Below are positions 8,636 through 18,168 of a DNA stretch of 29,988 bases, one piece after another (positions within the stretch are counted from its first letter, which is position 1; each line of letters opens with the position of its first letter). The notes beneath the pieces were generated by a model. It had not been told where the DNA came from. It did not search any database and saw only the letters and a list, made by a program, of their open reading frames with translations. The translations under genes and the position numbers were made by a program. This stretch comes from a virus: IMG/VR virus record IMGVR_UViG_3300028844_001259, positions 1-29,988 of that record. One strand, given 5' to 3'.

Positions 8636-9540
8636 TGTCCCGCATCACACGAGGCCGCATCGAGCCGGGTGACCCCTTGGACGCCACGGACTTGAACAAC
8701 CGGTTCAGTGACTACACACAGGGCGGAACGCTCAACCAAGAAAACACCCGCGATGGAGCGTTTGACACGCCTCACCTGACGGACGGGATCATCACGAAGG
8801 GGATCGCCAAGACGTTCCTCGGTACGGGTGACTGGACCCGAAGCTCCGTGAACACGGTGACCTCCCAGACCGTAGCGTCAACCGCAGCCGTGAAGTTCCC
8901 CGTCGAGGACGCTGGCGGTACGGAAACACGGCTCGATGCCGCTGACCTCACATGGACGATTGGAGCCAACGACGTTCTCAGGATCTACTGGGATCTTTCG
9001 GTCCACCCACAGTACGTCGGCTCACCTTGGACGGCATCCCCGTCGCTGTTGGCGATCCCCAAGGACGGTGGTGGCACCGTGAACCTGAGTGTTGGTGGAC
9101 ACTGCTGGATTATCAGTCTGGAGTGGGACATCACGAGCGCAGCCCTCTCAAACTTCGTTCCCATCTTCGGTGGCACTGACTTCACCGCTACGCTCTCTAC
9201 TTGGAAGGGTGGGACGTTGCCGGGATGCCGACACGCCACCGTGGTTCCGGCATGGCGGCTCTCGACCATCAACTCCGTCGATGGGCAAGCCAAGAACGGG
9301 TCGAGTGGCAACACTGCTGACAAGACAGGCTGGTACGGGTCGAGCGGGAGCTTCTACTACGCCCCGACGACTCCCGGCGTCACCGTCTACGGTATCCGAG
9401 TGGTGATCCACGGTATTTATCACCCCGCCCAAAGCACAACCGAGAACTACCTGCTGGTGGACGACACGGTTGGTGGTGCGGGTCAGAAGTTGGACTACAG
9501 CGGCGGTTTCCTAACGGCACTCTGGCAGAGGACTCAGTAG
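8635..9540 (+). CDS. Surface/tail-fibre-like protein, paralogue 2 of 3
   Basis: This 301-residue protein has its ATG at 8635 overlapping the previous stop (TAATG) and GGGAGG at 8621-8626; an upstream in-frame GTG at 8596 would overlap the previous gene needlessly. The N-terminus carries the shared motif PLDATDLNNRF (about 13-23). The body is Gly/Ser/Thr-rich and beta-rich, with the paralogous DVLRIYWDLSV strand about one third of the way in and many Trp residues. Such composition is typical of trimeric or sandwich-type phage adhesins. Likely part of the tail apparatus or capsid fibres; the receptor cannot be told from the sequence. Confidence 0.65.
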   Translation: MSRITRGRIEPGDPLDATDLNNRFSDYTQGGTLNQENTRDGAFDTPHLTDGIITKGIAKTFLGTGDWTRSSVNTVTSQTVASTAAVKFPVEDAGGTETRLDAADLTWTIGANDVLRIYWDLSVHPQYVGSPWTASPSLLAIPKDGGGTVNLSVGGHCWIISLEWDITSAALSNFVPIFGGTDFTATLSTWKGGTLPGCRHATVVPAWRLSTINSVDGQAKNGSSGNTADKTGWYGSSGSFYYAPTTPGVTVYGIRVVIHGIYHPAQSTTENYLLVDDTVGGAGQKLDYSGGFLTALWQRTQ

Positions 9541-10269
9541 ATGGCGTACACCCCTCCCAACGGCTTCGCACCGGGCACTATCTGTAACTCCGCAGACGTT
9601 CAGGGGAACTTCGATGCGTTGAAGGTCTACCTCCATGAAGGCGTAGCCTCCCCTGACCTCCAGAACACCCCTGCTTGGGTCGAGGCCCAGCATGTTCAGA
9701 GTCCTCGGTACAACGCCTACACGGGTCTACAGCACGGTGCCACGGGCTACCAAGGCGGTCAGAGTAGCGGTGGCCCCCTTGTCCGTGCGACGTTCACCAG
9801 TAGCTTCCTGAGCGGCGCGAAGTCGGGGTCACAGGACTGGATACCGGTACCACAGGCGGCACTTAGGATCCGAGTGATGGAGCCGGGAACGCTGGTGTTC
9901 CACTACTCGTGGGAAATGGCCGCAGGACCGGACGACGGCTACTCGACCTCCGCAAACCTCCCCGCCCCCGTTGACCGTGTGGCGTTCGTTGCCCCCTACT
10001 TCGCTAACTACAGCACGATTCAAGGTCAGACCGACCTCCCGGCCATCACACAGCAGGGTCAGGAGGTTCTAAACAACGGCAACGGGTGGAGCGCGGTGAA
10101 CAAGTCGCCTGACGCCCCTTACGAGATCGTCGGTTGGGGAACACGGTGCGGAACGCACACCGCCGACGTAAGCGTCGGGGATTACGTCATAGGGCTGTGC
10201 AGCTTCTCAGAGGTAGACCGGGTTGTGCTTATCAACTGGTCCGTCGCCGTCGAAATGTACTACCTGTAG
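9541..10269 (+). CDS. Surface/tail-fibre-like protein, paralogue 3 of 3
   Basis: This 242-residue protein follows the previous stop codon with no gap. The N-terminus reads TPPNGFAPGTICNSADVQGNF, where the segment ending in ADVQGNF matches the shared anchoring motif. A beta strand reading GTLVFHYSWEM aligns with strands of the two preceding proteins, and the C-terminus ends with VVLINWSVAVEMYYL, a typical closing strand of a sandwich domain. It is probably the third copy of a tandem family of virion surface proteins that diverged after duplication. There is no obvious ribosome binding site, so it is likely translated by coupling to the upstream gene. Confidence 0.63.
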   Translation: MAYTPPNGFAPGTICNSADVQGNFDALKVYLHEGVASPDLQNTPAWVEAQHVQSPRYNAYTGLQHGATGYQGGQSSGGPLVRATFTSSFLSGAKSGSQDWIPVPQAALRIRVMEPGTLVFHYSWEMAAGPDDGYSTSANLPAPVDRVAFVAPYFANYSTIQGQTDLPAITQQGQEVLNNGNGWSAVNKSPDAPYEIVGWGTRCGTHTADVSVGDYVIGLCSFSEVDRVVLINWSVAVEMYYL

Positions 10270-10278
10270 GAGAGAAAC

Positions 10279-10902
10279 ATGCCAGTCGCAATGGGAACAC
10301 TCGCCGCCATTAGTGCCGGTCTTGGTGTCGCAAAAGGTGTAGGCGGGGCCATCGCCGCCAAGAAGTCGTTCTCTCCCGAGCAGGAGGAGAGGATGCGCGA
10401 ACTGGAGTTGCTTCGCGAGTCCGGCCAGTTGGGCATGTCCGAGGCTGACCGTCAGGGACTTGAAGCCAGCCTTATGACCCAGCGTTCCGCAGGGCTACGT
10501 CAGGCCCAGACCATAGGTGAGCAGCAGCGTCAGGCGGCGGGAGGCTCCGGTCGTGACTTGTTCCTCGCTGAAGTCGCCGCTCAGGGAGCCGAGCAGCAGG
10601 CACGCACTCAGCAGGCTGAGATCATCGCGGCTCAGGAAACGGCTGCTCAACAGGCACAGCAGCAGGAACTTGTCGCTCTCCAGAACCAGCAGGCTCAGGC
10701 CAAGGCTGCGGCGACGGCGGCACTCACAGGTGGGATTGTCGAAGGTGGTCAAGCCGCTGTCGGAGTCGGGATAAAGCAGCAGGACCAGATGCAGGCATTG
10801 GAGATCGAGCGTATCAAGGCTGACGCGCAAATCAAGGCCGCAGCCGCCGCCGCTGGCTACACCACGCCCCAGTCCATCATTTCCGGCTACATGGGAGGCT
10901 GA
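10279..10902 (+). CDS. Small internal virion (ejection) protein, gp14-like
   Basis: This 207-residue protein begins with a hydrophobic Gly/Ala-rich helix (about residues 5-27, GTLAAISAGLGVAKGVGGAI), which could insert in a membrane. It continues as a long Gln/Ala/Glu-rich helix with coiled-coil character (about 35-140) and ends with another Ala-rich helix. This layout matches the smallest ejection protein of T7-like phages (gp14), which forms the outer part of the trans-envelope conduit. The next two genes are larger internal virion protein candidates in the same order as T7 gp14-gp15-gp16. The ribosome binding site is AGGAGAG just before the ATG. Confidence 0.65.
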   Translation: MPVAMGTLAAISAGLGVAKGVGGAIAAKKSFSPEQEERMRELELLRESGQLGMSEADRQGLEASLMTQRSAGLRQAQTIGEQQRQAAGGSGRDLFLAEVAAQGAEQQARTQQAEIIAAQETAAQQAQQQELVALQNQQAQAKAAATAALTGGIVEGGQAAVGVGIKQQDQMQALEIERIKADAQIKAAAAAAGYTTPQSIISGYMGG

Positions 10903-10905
10903 CCA

Positions 10906-13080
10906 ATGCCTAACACCCGTTCAGACTACCTTCGCGAAGTCTACTTCCCGACCGTCTACTACACCGAAGTCCTCGCCTACACCCTGAAGGAAATCGAGAG
11001 TGAGCAGGAGGCGTTCAAGGAACTTGACAGCCTAATCCTCAAGGCCAACGCCAACACCGCACGCCTCGCTGAGACGTACCGTGAGCGTGCCCCGTCACCC
11101 GGTCAGGCGATCCGTCTGACTGAATCCCGTCGCATCATGCGGGACTACGAAGCCGAGATTGAGGCCCAGCGTGCCTCGTCTGCTGGGTTCGCCGCCAACC
11201 CCGGAAGGGCTGGTATCGAGGCCGTCAGGGTCTACAGTGCGGCTGAGGGTGCCGCTGACCGGGCTGTGGCCGCAGAGGCCGTCAAGATTGCCACACGAGC
11301 CGCGTCCGGGATCTCCAACCCGGCCCTGAAGCGCAAGGCGTTCGTGGACATCATGGAGTCCACCGGGGTTGACTACAAGAACCTCGCAGGGGTGGAGTTG
11401 AACCGTGCCGTCAGGGCTACGTTCGATGACGCCTACGCCAACGTGGTCAGCAAGGCGGGATCACAGGAAGATGCAGCCGCCCGGTCAGCAGCCGGTGGGT
11501 TTGTGACCCCTGAGAAGCCCATCGCCATCATGCGGGCCGAGGGTGAGGTTTCCGCCGCCGAGAGTCCGTTCTCCCACGGCAAGATGGTGTCGGGCCTCAC
11601 CCCGGAAGACGAAGACCTCCGAAACCTGTTCGTGAACCGCCTCCGTGACGAGGCCACACCCGGAAAAGCCACCGCTGACGAGTTTGACTCCCCTGAGCAG
11701 TACGCCAAGGCCCGGACCGCCTACGAGACTGCTCGCGAGGAAGGTGCCTACCTGAAGTCGGACGCTGAGTGGTTCGCCGCCGACTACCTCTCCGCAGTCC
11801 AGACCGAAGCCGCTCTCAAGCGGAAGCAGGAAGAAGGCCCGACCTACGAAGACCCCTACAAGGAAGCACAGAGGCGTGCCCTTGATCGCGGAGGCTACAC
11901 CCCGGAGGAAGTACACTTCATGGCGTACCGGGGAAGCCCCGCTCAGGCCCGTGTCCGTCCCTCGTTTGCCCGCGCCTACGAAGATATCAGTCCACAGACC
12001 GAGCAGGAAAAGCTGGTGGCTTCCTTGTGGGAGCAGTCGGGCGAGGAACTGGACGTGGGTGCGCTTGAGGCCCTGCTCAACGAGAAGGCTCGTGAGTTCC
12101 GTGGACCCCTTATGACCACCCCTTACGGTGCGGCCCGAAGTGCTGTGAAGGGTGAGGACCGCAAGGGGCTTCGTGAGGCCAAGCGGGAAGCCAACGAGGC
12201 TCGTCAGGAGAAGTATTCCCCCGAGAACATCGAACGCTCCGTCGAGTATCTTATCGCCCTCAAACTCCGTCGTGACGGGATCGTCAAGGGTGGACTTCAA
12301 GGTGAGGGTGAGCCTGCTGAGGTCGTCGCTCCGCTTACCGGTGACGAGGAGAGTGCTGTAGCTGAGGAAGGCGACCAGCTTGCCGAAGCCGCTGTTGCCC
12401 GTGAGCAGGTTCTCCAGAGGGTGCGGGATGAAGTAGACGCACAGCCCATCACCGCTCCGACTGTTGAAGAAGCCCCCGGTGAGATCATTGACGAACCCGT
12501 AGACCAGCCCGTTCCTGCTGAGATCACGGAGACTCCCCCGACTGCTGCTGAGATCACACTCGGCCCCGGTGACATTGGCTACGAGTTTGTAGACGAGAGT
12601 GACGCCACCAAGCCTCGCTACCGGCGTACCGAAGACGGCTTCGTTGCAGTCTCAGGTCGGTACGAAGGTCGGGAGTTCCTTGGGCCGTCCGTTGGTGGGG
12701 TTGCCTTGACCCTTGCCGAGCGTGGTCAGTACGACCAACTCGCAGACCTCCAGCGTCGTCAGCGTGCTCTCCGTGAGCGTGAGCGTGAACGCCCTCTCCC
12801 GCCCGTCACGCCTACTGTAGAGGCTGGAGCGCCACCACCGGGGGCACCGCCCACCCTTGGGCTTGCAGGCCCCGTCACAGGCTCTCCGTTCGCTCCGCTG
12901 ACCCCGGAGGAAGCCGCCCGTCTGGAGGCTCGCCGTCTGGAAGCAGAAGGGGTCGCCCCGGTCAACCTCGACACCGCACCCATGATGGACCTCGGGACTG
13001 AGGAGATCGAAATCGACACGACCTCCGACTTCATCCGTGACGCGAACGGACGACTCATCCGAAACCCGAACAAGCGGTGA
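10906..13080 (+). CDS. Internal virion (ejection) protein, gp15-like
   Basis: This 724-residue protein starts three bases after the previous stop, with GGAGG eleven bases upstream. The first 450 residues are almost entirely charged helices (Ala/Glu/Arg/Lys), with a short conserved-looking Tyr-rich N-terminus (YLREVYFPTVYYTEVLAY). Residues about 470-560 form an acidic Pro/Glu linker containing repeats around AEIT, and about 620-700 is Pro/Arg/Glu-rich and probably disordered. By order and size it fits the middle ejection protein of podoviruses. No enzymatic motif is visible. I do not recognise a named family, so the call is mostly by context. Confidence 0.55.
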   Translation: MPNTRSDYLREVYFPTVYYTEVLAYTLKEIESEQEAFKELDSLILKANANTARLAETYRERAPSPGQAIRLTESRRIMRDYEAEIEAQRASSAGFAANPGRAGIEAVRVYSAAEGAADRAVAAEAVKIATRAASGISNPALKRKAFVDIMESTGVDYKNLAGVELNRAVRATFDDAYANVVSKAGSQEDAAARSAAGGFVTPEKPIAIMRAEGEVSAAESPFSHGKMVSGLTPEDEDLRNLFVNRLRDEATPGKATADEFDSPEQYAKARTAYETAREEGAYLKSDAEWFAADYLSAVQTEAALKRKQEEGPTYEDPYKEAQRRALDRGGYTPEEVHFMAYRGSPAQARVRPSFARAYEDISPQTEQEKLVASLWEQSGEELDVGALEALLNEKAREFRGPLMTTPYGAARSAVKGEDRKGLREAKREANEARQEKYSPENIERSVEYLIALKLRRDGIVKGGLQGEGEPAEVVAPLTGDEESAVAEEGDQLAEAAVAREQVLQRVRDEVDAQPITAPTVEEAPGEIIDEPVDQPVPAEITETPPTAAEITLGPGDIGYEFVDESDATKPRYRRTEDGFVAVSGRYEGREFLGPSVGGVALTLAERGQYDQLADLQRRQRALRERERERPLPPVTPTVEAGAPPPGAPPTLGLAGPVTGSPFAPLTPEEAARLEARRLEAEGVAPVNLDTAPMMDLGTEEIEIDTTSDFIRDANGRLIRNPNKR

Positions 13081-13083
13081 CCC

Positions 13084-16000
13084 ATGGGCACGAAGCCAAT
13101 CGTATTTGAGGGTGTGACCTACACCTTCCCCGACGACGCTACTGACGACGAGATCATGGAGACACTGGGGTCATTTGAGGCACCAGACACTACAGGTAGT
13201 GTTGCACCGGAGCCAGAGGCACTACCTGTAGGGGTGCAGCCTCTCCCGGTGGGTCTGGTTGAGGCACCTGAGACTGTCCAGCCTTCCTTGTCCGTCGAGG
13301 AAGTCGTTGAGCAGGCTGTCGAGGCTTCCAAGACCGGTGAGCTTGCCCGTACACCGGAACAGCAGGCGGGCCTGACGGAACTGGCTCGCCTTGAGGCTCA
13401 GGCTGGAGCGGGTGCCCTTGTGTCTCCCGGTGGTCGGGTGGACATCCCCCCAACCGAACAGGAACAGACGGGGATCCTCCAGACCGCATACGAGTTCTGG
13501 TTCCCTGAGTCGAAGCAGTCCGTTGACGACCTTCTGAGTCGCCGTCCCACCATGACGGCTGAGGCATTGGCGAGAGCACAGGCGAAGGCATCACTGGAAG
13601 GTGAGGAGTCCTACGCTGACTACCTCCCCGACGCTATGCGGCTCTCGTTGCAGGGCGTGGAGACACCGCTGGGTGCCACCGTGCGGGTTGTGGGCGACTC
13701 TATCGCCAGTGCCGCTGAGGTAGCCGCCCGAGAGGTGCTGACCTACGAGGAAGGAGACACCGAGGACTTGTCGTACCGGGCCGAGCAGACGATCCGTGGA
13801 CTGACTGGCGACGAATACTATCCCTCGACCTTCTCTACTGGTGGTGTGCTCGGGCTTGGTCCGGTCAACAAAATCACCAGAGGAATGTTCGACCTCGATA
13901 TCGCTGAAACACCCAAGCGAGAGTTGATTGACCTCGGTGTCCCTGAGATCATCGCGGGCTTCGCCGCCGAAGGTCTGACCGTTCCCACCTTCGGGCCGGT
14001 TGACTATGCCTCCGAAGCCGCGAAGGAAATGGATCCCTACGGTCTTCGGGTGGCTGACCCAACCCTCGACTGGAATGACCAAATCGTCCGCAACGCCACG
14101 GTAGGTCGGACGATGAAAGACCTGTTTGTGGACATGCCTGAGCTACGGGAGGTCTACAAGGAACACTACGGGTCCGAGTCAGCGGCGTACTACGGTGGTG
14201 CCCTCGCAGACCTCACTATCCCAGACCTGACCTTCGTTGGAGGCAAGGTCGTCAAGGGAACCAAGGCTGCTGGGTCGCTGGTCGATGCTGGCCTCACCTA
14301 TGTCGCCGGAAGCCGTATGTTCGGTGGTCAGGTGGCCCGTGAGGCTATCCGGGGTGCCAAGAAGGGTGATGATGTCGTTGCAGCCATGGGTGAGGTGGTC
14401 GCCCGTGAGGCTGTAGGCCCCCGTGCCCTTGTCGATGCCGTTGAGATCGCCGGGGAAGAAGCCGGTGACCTTGTTCGACTCGCTGAACAGGTCGCACCCG
14501 GCTCCAAGTCGGCCCTGTGGGTTGCCAAGAAGGCTGAACAGGTCGGATTGAACCAAGCGTTCAGTGAAATGCGTATCGCTCAGGGTGTCTCGGACATTGA
14601 GCGCGTGTTTGACGCCACCATCAAGGCTACCGACGACCTCTTGAAAGCCCGTCAGGCGGCTACGAGAGTCGCGAGAGCACTTGGAGGGGGCAGCGTACCG
14701 CCCACCATGACAAAAGCCATCGAAGGGGCCTCCACGGCCCGTCAGCTACGGAAGGCTGTAGACCTTGTGGTCCCGGCAAACAAGTCCGTCCTCGATATCG
14801 GCAGGGCAGGCACCGGTTCGGCCATGCGAGCCATCTTGAACAAGGCCGACGAAGCCCTTGAGGGTGTCGGAGCAGTTGAAGGTCGGGCACGGGTCGCTGA
14901 GATGACCCGCAAGGCGCTCGGTGAGATGGTTCCCCGAGACATGGTAGCCGTGACCTCGCGTGTGATGATTCCCCGTAGGATCGCTGACGCGATGCGGAAG
15001 GCGGTCGATAAAGACCTTGCTGGGACCATCGAGCAGTCCGGTGAGGGCTTCCGGGTCGTTGCCGACAAGATCAAACCGACGCTCGCAGCCATTGAGCGCA
15101 TGTTCCCTGTGAACCTGAGATCAGATTTTTGGGATGATCTCAGCGATGCTGTCCGACAAAAACGTGATCTCAGACCTGATCAGGTTTCCAGACTCACGGA
15201 AGCACTCCAGTCGGACGCCTACCTGAGACTCGCCCGTGATCCCACGACGGGTCGGGCCTTGGGCGAAGGACTCGCCAACATTGGCAAGGAACTCGATGCC
15301 GCAGTCGGTACACCGCTCCAGCGTGTTGCCGCACGGAACATTGCGGGCCGTGTCATGGGTGCCTTCGGCGGGAACGCCAAGGGTGCCCCCGCTGTGTATC
15401 AGGAAATGGGTCGCATCATTGGCAAGGAGACGTTCGGTGTCCCGAAGCGGGTCGCTGACGCCTTGAAGGCATCCCGCAAGGCCGGTGACCCTGACCCGTT
15501 CCTGAAGGTCGGTCAAGATTTGACCGCCAAGGCTGGTCGGTTGTCCGACAACTTCATCGAGGAAGCGTGGATGAACACGCTCTCGCCCCTGTACGGACCT
15601 CTCGCTCCCGCACTGAGGCGGAACGCGGAGGTGCGCCGCATCATGGAGTCGGTGCCGTCCTCGGAGGGTCTGAGGCGCGTTGACGAGATCGCTCAGGGCC
15701 TTGCACCGGAGTCAATCCGAGAACTGGCACCCAAGGACTTCGGTTCCGCCCTCGCCAACGGTCTGTTTGAGGCGGAAGGCTGGGTCACGGTACGGAATGT
15801 CGCTCAGAGGTTCATTGAGGACAACCCCGGCATGGACCTGAGTATGACTCCCGGCCTCCGTGGGCTTGACCCGACGCAGGCGAAGGCGATGGCGTCTCGG
15901 GCGATGGCGGACATCATCGAGCAGGGCACCACCTACGCTCACGCACCCGGCTTAGACGGCATGATGGACCTCGCGCTCGGTGCGGGCACCGAAGGGGTCG

Positions 16001-17676
16001 TGATGCGTGGTGCCGACGAGGCTTTTCAGTATCAAGCGGTCCTCAACTCAGTCGGTGAAGCCCTGAGAGCCTACGGAGTCAAGTACCTCGATGAAGGCAT
16101 GGACGGTCGTGAGGTCGCCAACCGTCTTCTCGACCAGCCGGGGTCGTGGCTACAGGTTCCCGAAGAACTGAACGCCCTTTTGCTGATCCCACAGGGCGAC
16201 GTAGTGCTCCGTAAGGCTCAGGAGCTTGACGGCATGATGAAGCTCGCTGAAGCCGCAGACGTTGTGAAGCGTGCCAAGAACCCTATGGACAAGGACACCT
16301 TCACAGCAGCGTTCGGATACCTCAACGACTTCGTGCGTGCCGGTGCCGACCTCGTTTCGATGAACGAGCCGACGAGACTGGTGAAGGCCACCTTCGGCCC
16401 CGCTATCGCCGTCCTTGCCAAGCAGGGTGCCGTCAGGGCCATCGAGACAACCTTCGGTGTCGCTACCGCACCGCTCCGACGAGCAGGTAAGACCCTCGAT
16501 GACACCTTGTTTGAGGCTTCCGGTCGTCCGTGGTCACAGCGTCAGGTCAACGAGGAAGTCACCCGACTCGGTGTGGGTGCAAGCACCCGCCTGAGTTCCG
16601 CGAGGCGCGGACGGTTGGCTTCCGACCTTCTTGCCGACCTTGGGGTCACTATGGAGGGGAACAAGGCACTGGGAGGCGCACAGAGGGCCACACAGTACGC
16701 CAGCCGGTTTGCTCGTATGCTTCCGTCGATGGTGGACAAGGTGGAGCAGGCTTTCCGCCGTGAGGTCTTCACCGTTGCCTTGAAGGAGGGTCGCACACCT
16801 GAGCGTGCCGCTGAGATCGCCCGCGATGCCGTCCTCGATTTTGAGCCCGCTGGTACGGGTCGAGCAGCACGGCTTCTACAGCCGCTTGTGGCCTCCGGTC
16901 AGACGGCTGTGGCGGGTCTGGAGTCAATGTTGAGCCGTCCGCAGGAAACCATGCGGATCCTGAGAGGGATGCGAGCCAAGCAGGACTACGTTCAGCGGAC
17001 CTACGGGACCGACGAGGAACTGGCCGGGTTTGAGCTTCCGCTTGGTATGGGACGGCTCAACATGTATGGCCCGTCAGCAGCAGCCTACACAGCCGGACTC
17101 GCCGCTGACATCTACTACAAGGGTGCTGACCCGGATACGGTTGTGGACGCCGCTAAGGCTGTCGTCGGAGGCTCTGGACCGACACGAGCACTCGGTATGG
17201 TCAGCGGTGGCATTTCGACGTGGATTGAGGGTGAGCCGACCGAACTGACCAAGGACGATGAAGTCCTACAGGTCATGTTGATGGCTTCCCTTGCCGAGCG
17301 TGGCTACACCGACCCGACTGGCTTGTCTCCAATGCAGCCGTGGGACGTGTTGGTTGAGCGGTACGGTCTGGAGGCAACCAACGTCGATCCGAAGACGGGC
17401 GGTATCACCCCCATCAAGATTGGTCGCCCTGCACGGTTCGGTGAAGGTCCGCGAGAAATCGAGGCGTCCTACACCTACAAGATGACTCCCGAGGGTCGCA
17501 AGCAGTTCAAGAAGGACATGGAGTGGGCACGTACCTTGGGTGCCGACCCCCTGCTTGAAGCCTACAAAATGTACGGGGTGCAGCCGGAACTTGGGGTCGC
17601 CACAGGTGGCATGACCGAGTTGGAGGTCGCGGAGCGCCGTATGGGTGAGGAAGTGCGGAAGGCGACCGGGCGTTAG
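13084..17676 (+). CDS. Giant internal virion (ejection) protein, gp16-like
   Basis: At 1530 residues this is the largest gene and takes the gp16 place in the ejection-protein set. The N-terminus (about 5-30) carries the FEGVTYTFPDDATDDEIMET pattern, a short module often found at the start of very large phage virion proteins. Residues 35-150 are an acidic Pro-rich linker. The rest is mostly helical with several amphipathic or moderately hydrophobic segments, as for proteins that unfold through the tail and span the cell envelope. I see no convincing lytic transglycosylase or peptidase motif. A small cluster of GATC-containing repeats lies inside the gene at 15116-15184. The ATG at 13084 follows the previous stop by three bases and has only a weak ribosome binding site. 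Confidence 0.7.
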   Translation: MGTKPIVFEGVTYTFPDDATDDEIMETLGSFEAPDTTGSVAPEPEALPVGVQPLPVGLVEAPETVQPSLSVEEVVEQAVEASKTGELARTPEQQAGLTELARLEAQAGAGALVSPGGRVDIPPTEQEQTGILQTAYEFWFPESKQSVDDLLSRRPTMTAEALARAQAKASLEGEESYADYLPDAMRLSLQGVETPLGATVRVVGDSIASAAEVAAREVLTYEEGDTEDLSYRAEQTIRGLTGDEYYPSTFSTGGVLGLGPVNKITRGMFDLDIAETPKRELIDLGVPEIIAGFAAEGLTVPTFGPVDYASEAAKEMDPYGLRVADPTLDWNDQIVRNATVGRTMKDLFVDMPELREVYKEHYGSESAAYYGGALADLTIPDLTFVGGKVVKGTKAAGSLVDAGLTYVAGSRMFGGQVAREAIRGAKKGDDVVAAMGEVVAREAVGPRALVDAVEIAGEEAGDLVRLAEQVAPGSKSALWVAKKAEQVGLNQAFSEMRIAQGVSDIERVFDATIKATDDLLKARQAATRVARALGGGSVPPTMTKAIEGASTARQLRKAVDLVVPANKSVLDIGRAGTGSAMRAILNKADEALEGVGAVEGRARVAEMTRKALGEMVPRDMVAVTSRVMIPRRIADAMRKAVDKDLAGTIEQSGEGFRVVADKIKPTLAAIERMFPVNLRSDFWDDLSDAVRQKRDLRPDQVSRLTEALQSDAYLRLARDPTTGRALGEGLANIGKELDAAVGTPLQRVAARNIAGRVMGAFGGNAKGAPAVYQEMGRIIGKETFGVPKRVADALKASRKAGDPDPFLKVGQDLTAKAGRLSDNFIEEAWMNTLSPLYGPLAPALRRNAEVRRIMESVPSSEGLRRVDEIAQGLAPESIRELAPKDFGSALANGLFEAEGWVTVRNVAQRFIEDNPGMDLSMTPGLRGLDPTQAKAMASRAMADIIEQGTTYAHAPGLDGMMDLALGAGTEGVVMRGADEAFQYQAVLNSVGEALRAYGVKYLDEGMDGREVANRLLDQPGSWLQVPEELNALLLIPQGDVVLRKAQELDGMMKLAEAADVVKRAKNPMDKDTFTAAFGYLNDFVRAGADLVSMNEPTRLVKATFGPAIAVLAKQGAVRAIETTFGVATAPLRRAGKTLDDTLFEASGRPWSQRQVNEEVTRLGVGASTRLSSARRGRLASDLLADLGVTMEGNKALGGAQRATQYASRFARMLPSMVDKVEQAFRREVFTVALKEGRTPERAAEIARDAVLDFEPAGTGRAARLLQPLVASGQTAVAGLESMLSRPQETMRILRGMRAKQDYVQRTYGTDEELAGFELPLGMGRLNMYGPSAAAYTAGLAADIYYKGADPDTVVDAAKAVVGGSGPTRALGMVSGGISTWIEGEPTELTKDDEVLQVMLMASLAERGYTDPTGLSPMQPWDVLVERYGLEATNVDPKTGGITPIKIGRPARFGEGPREIEASYTYKMTPEGRKQFKKDMEWARTLGADPLLEAYKMYGVQPELGVATGGMTELEVAERRMGEEVRKATGR

Positions 17677-17733
17677 AGCGGCGGTATTGCCCGGTATGTA
17701 GAGACTTCCAAGCAGTAGACGAAGGAGAGGTCA

Positions 17734-18165
17734 ATGCCATCCCATATCGTTCGATTCAAGCACGACTCCACGGTCGCAGGGGCACAGGTTCTCACGACCG
17801 GTTTCGGGGTCACCAAGTCCCACGCTCACGACCTGAACGCCTACCTCCCGGCCCCCTTGCAGGCTGGTCGGCGCTTCTCGGGCATCATCAACGGTCTGTT
17901 CATTCAGTTGAACAGTGCCGGTAGCCCGACCACCGTTACGGTCAGAATTTGCTCTGACTCTACGGGGAACTTGAGCTTGGTGCCTGACACGGTTGCCCCC
18001 CTCGTCGCTGGGATCACGGACGCGACCACGAAGTCAGCGGCGTTCTCCATCAACCTCCCCCTGTTCCAGACCGCCGTTGGTGGGATCTTCTACGTCTTCG
18101 CCAAGGTTGACGACGGGACTGGAAACCCGACGCTGGCTCGCACCATCCTCACTTGGCAGGAGTAG
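17734..18165 (+). CDS. Small beta-rich virion protein
   Basis: This 143-residue protein is beta-rich with Gly/Thr/Ser turns, typical of a small tail or capsid surface protein. It has a good ribosome binding site (GGAGAGG about six bases before the ATG) after a 57-base gap. That gap holds no recognisable signal. The segment FSGIINGLFIQLNSAGSPTT resembles strand-turn-strand elements in phage adhesins. It lies between the ejection proteins and the lysis genes, where receptor-binding proteins are often found in small podoviruses. No family is recognised. Confidence 0.6.
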   Translation: MPSHIVRFKHDSTVAGAQVLTTGFGVTKSHAHDLNAYLPAPLQAGRRFSGIINGLFIQLNSAGSPTTVTVRICSDSTGNLSLVPDTVAPLVAGITDATTKSAAFSINLPLFQTAVGGIFYVFAKVDDGTGNPTLARTILTWQE

Positions 18166-18168
18166 TCG

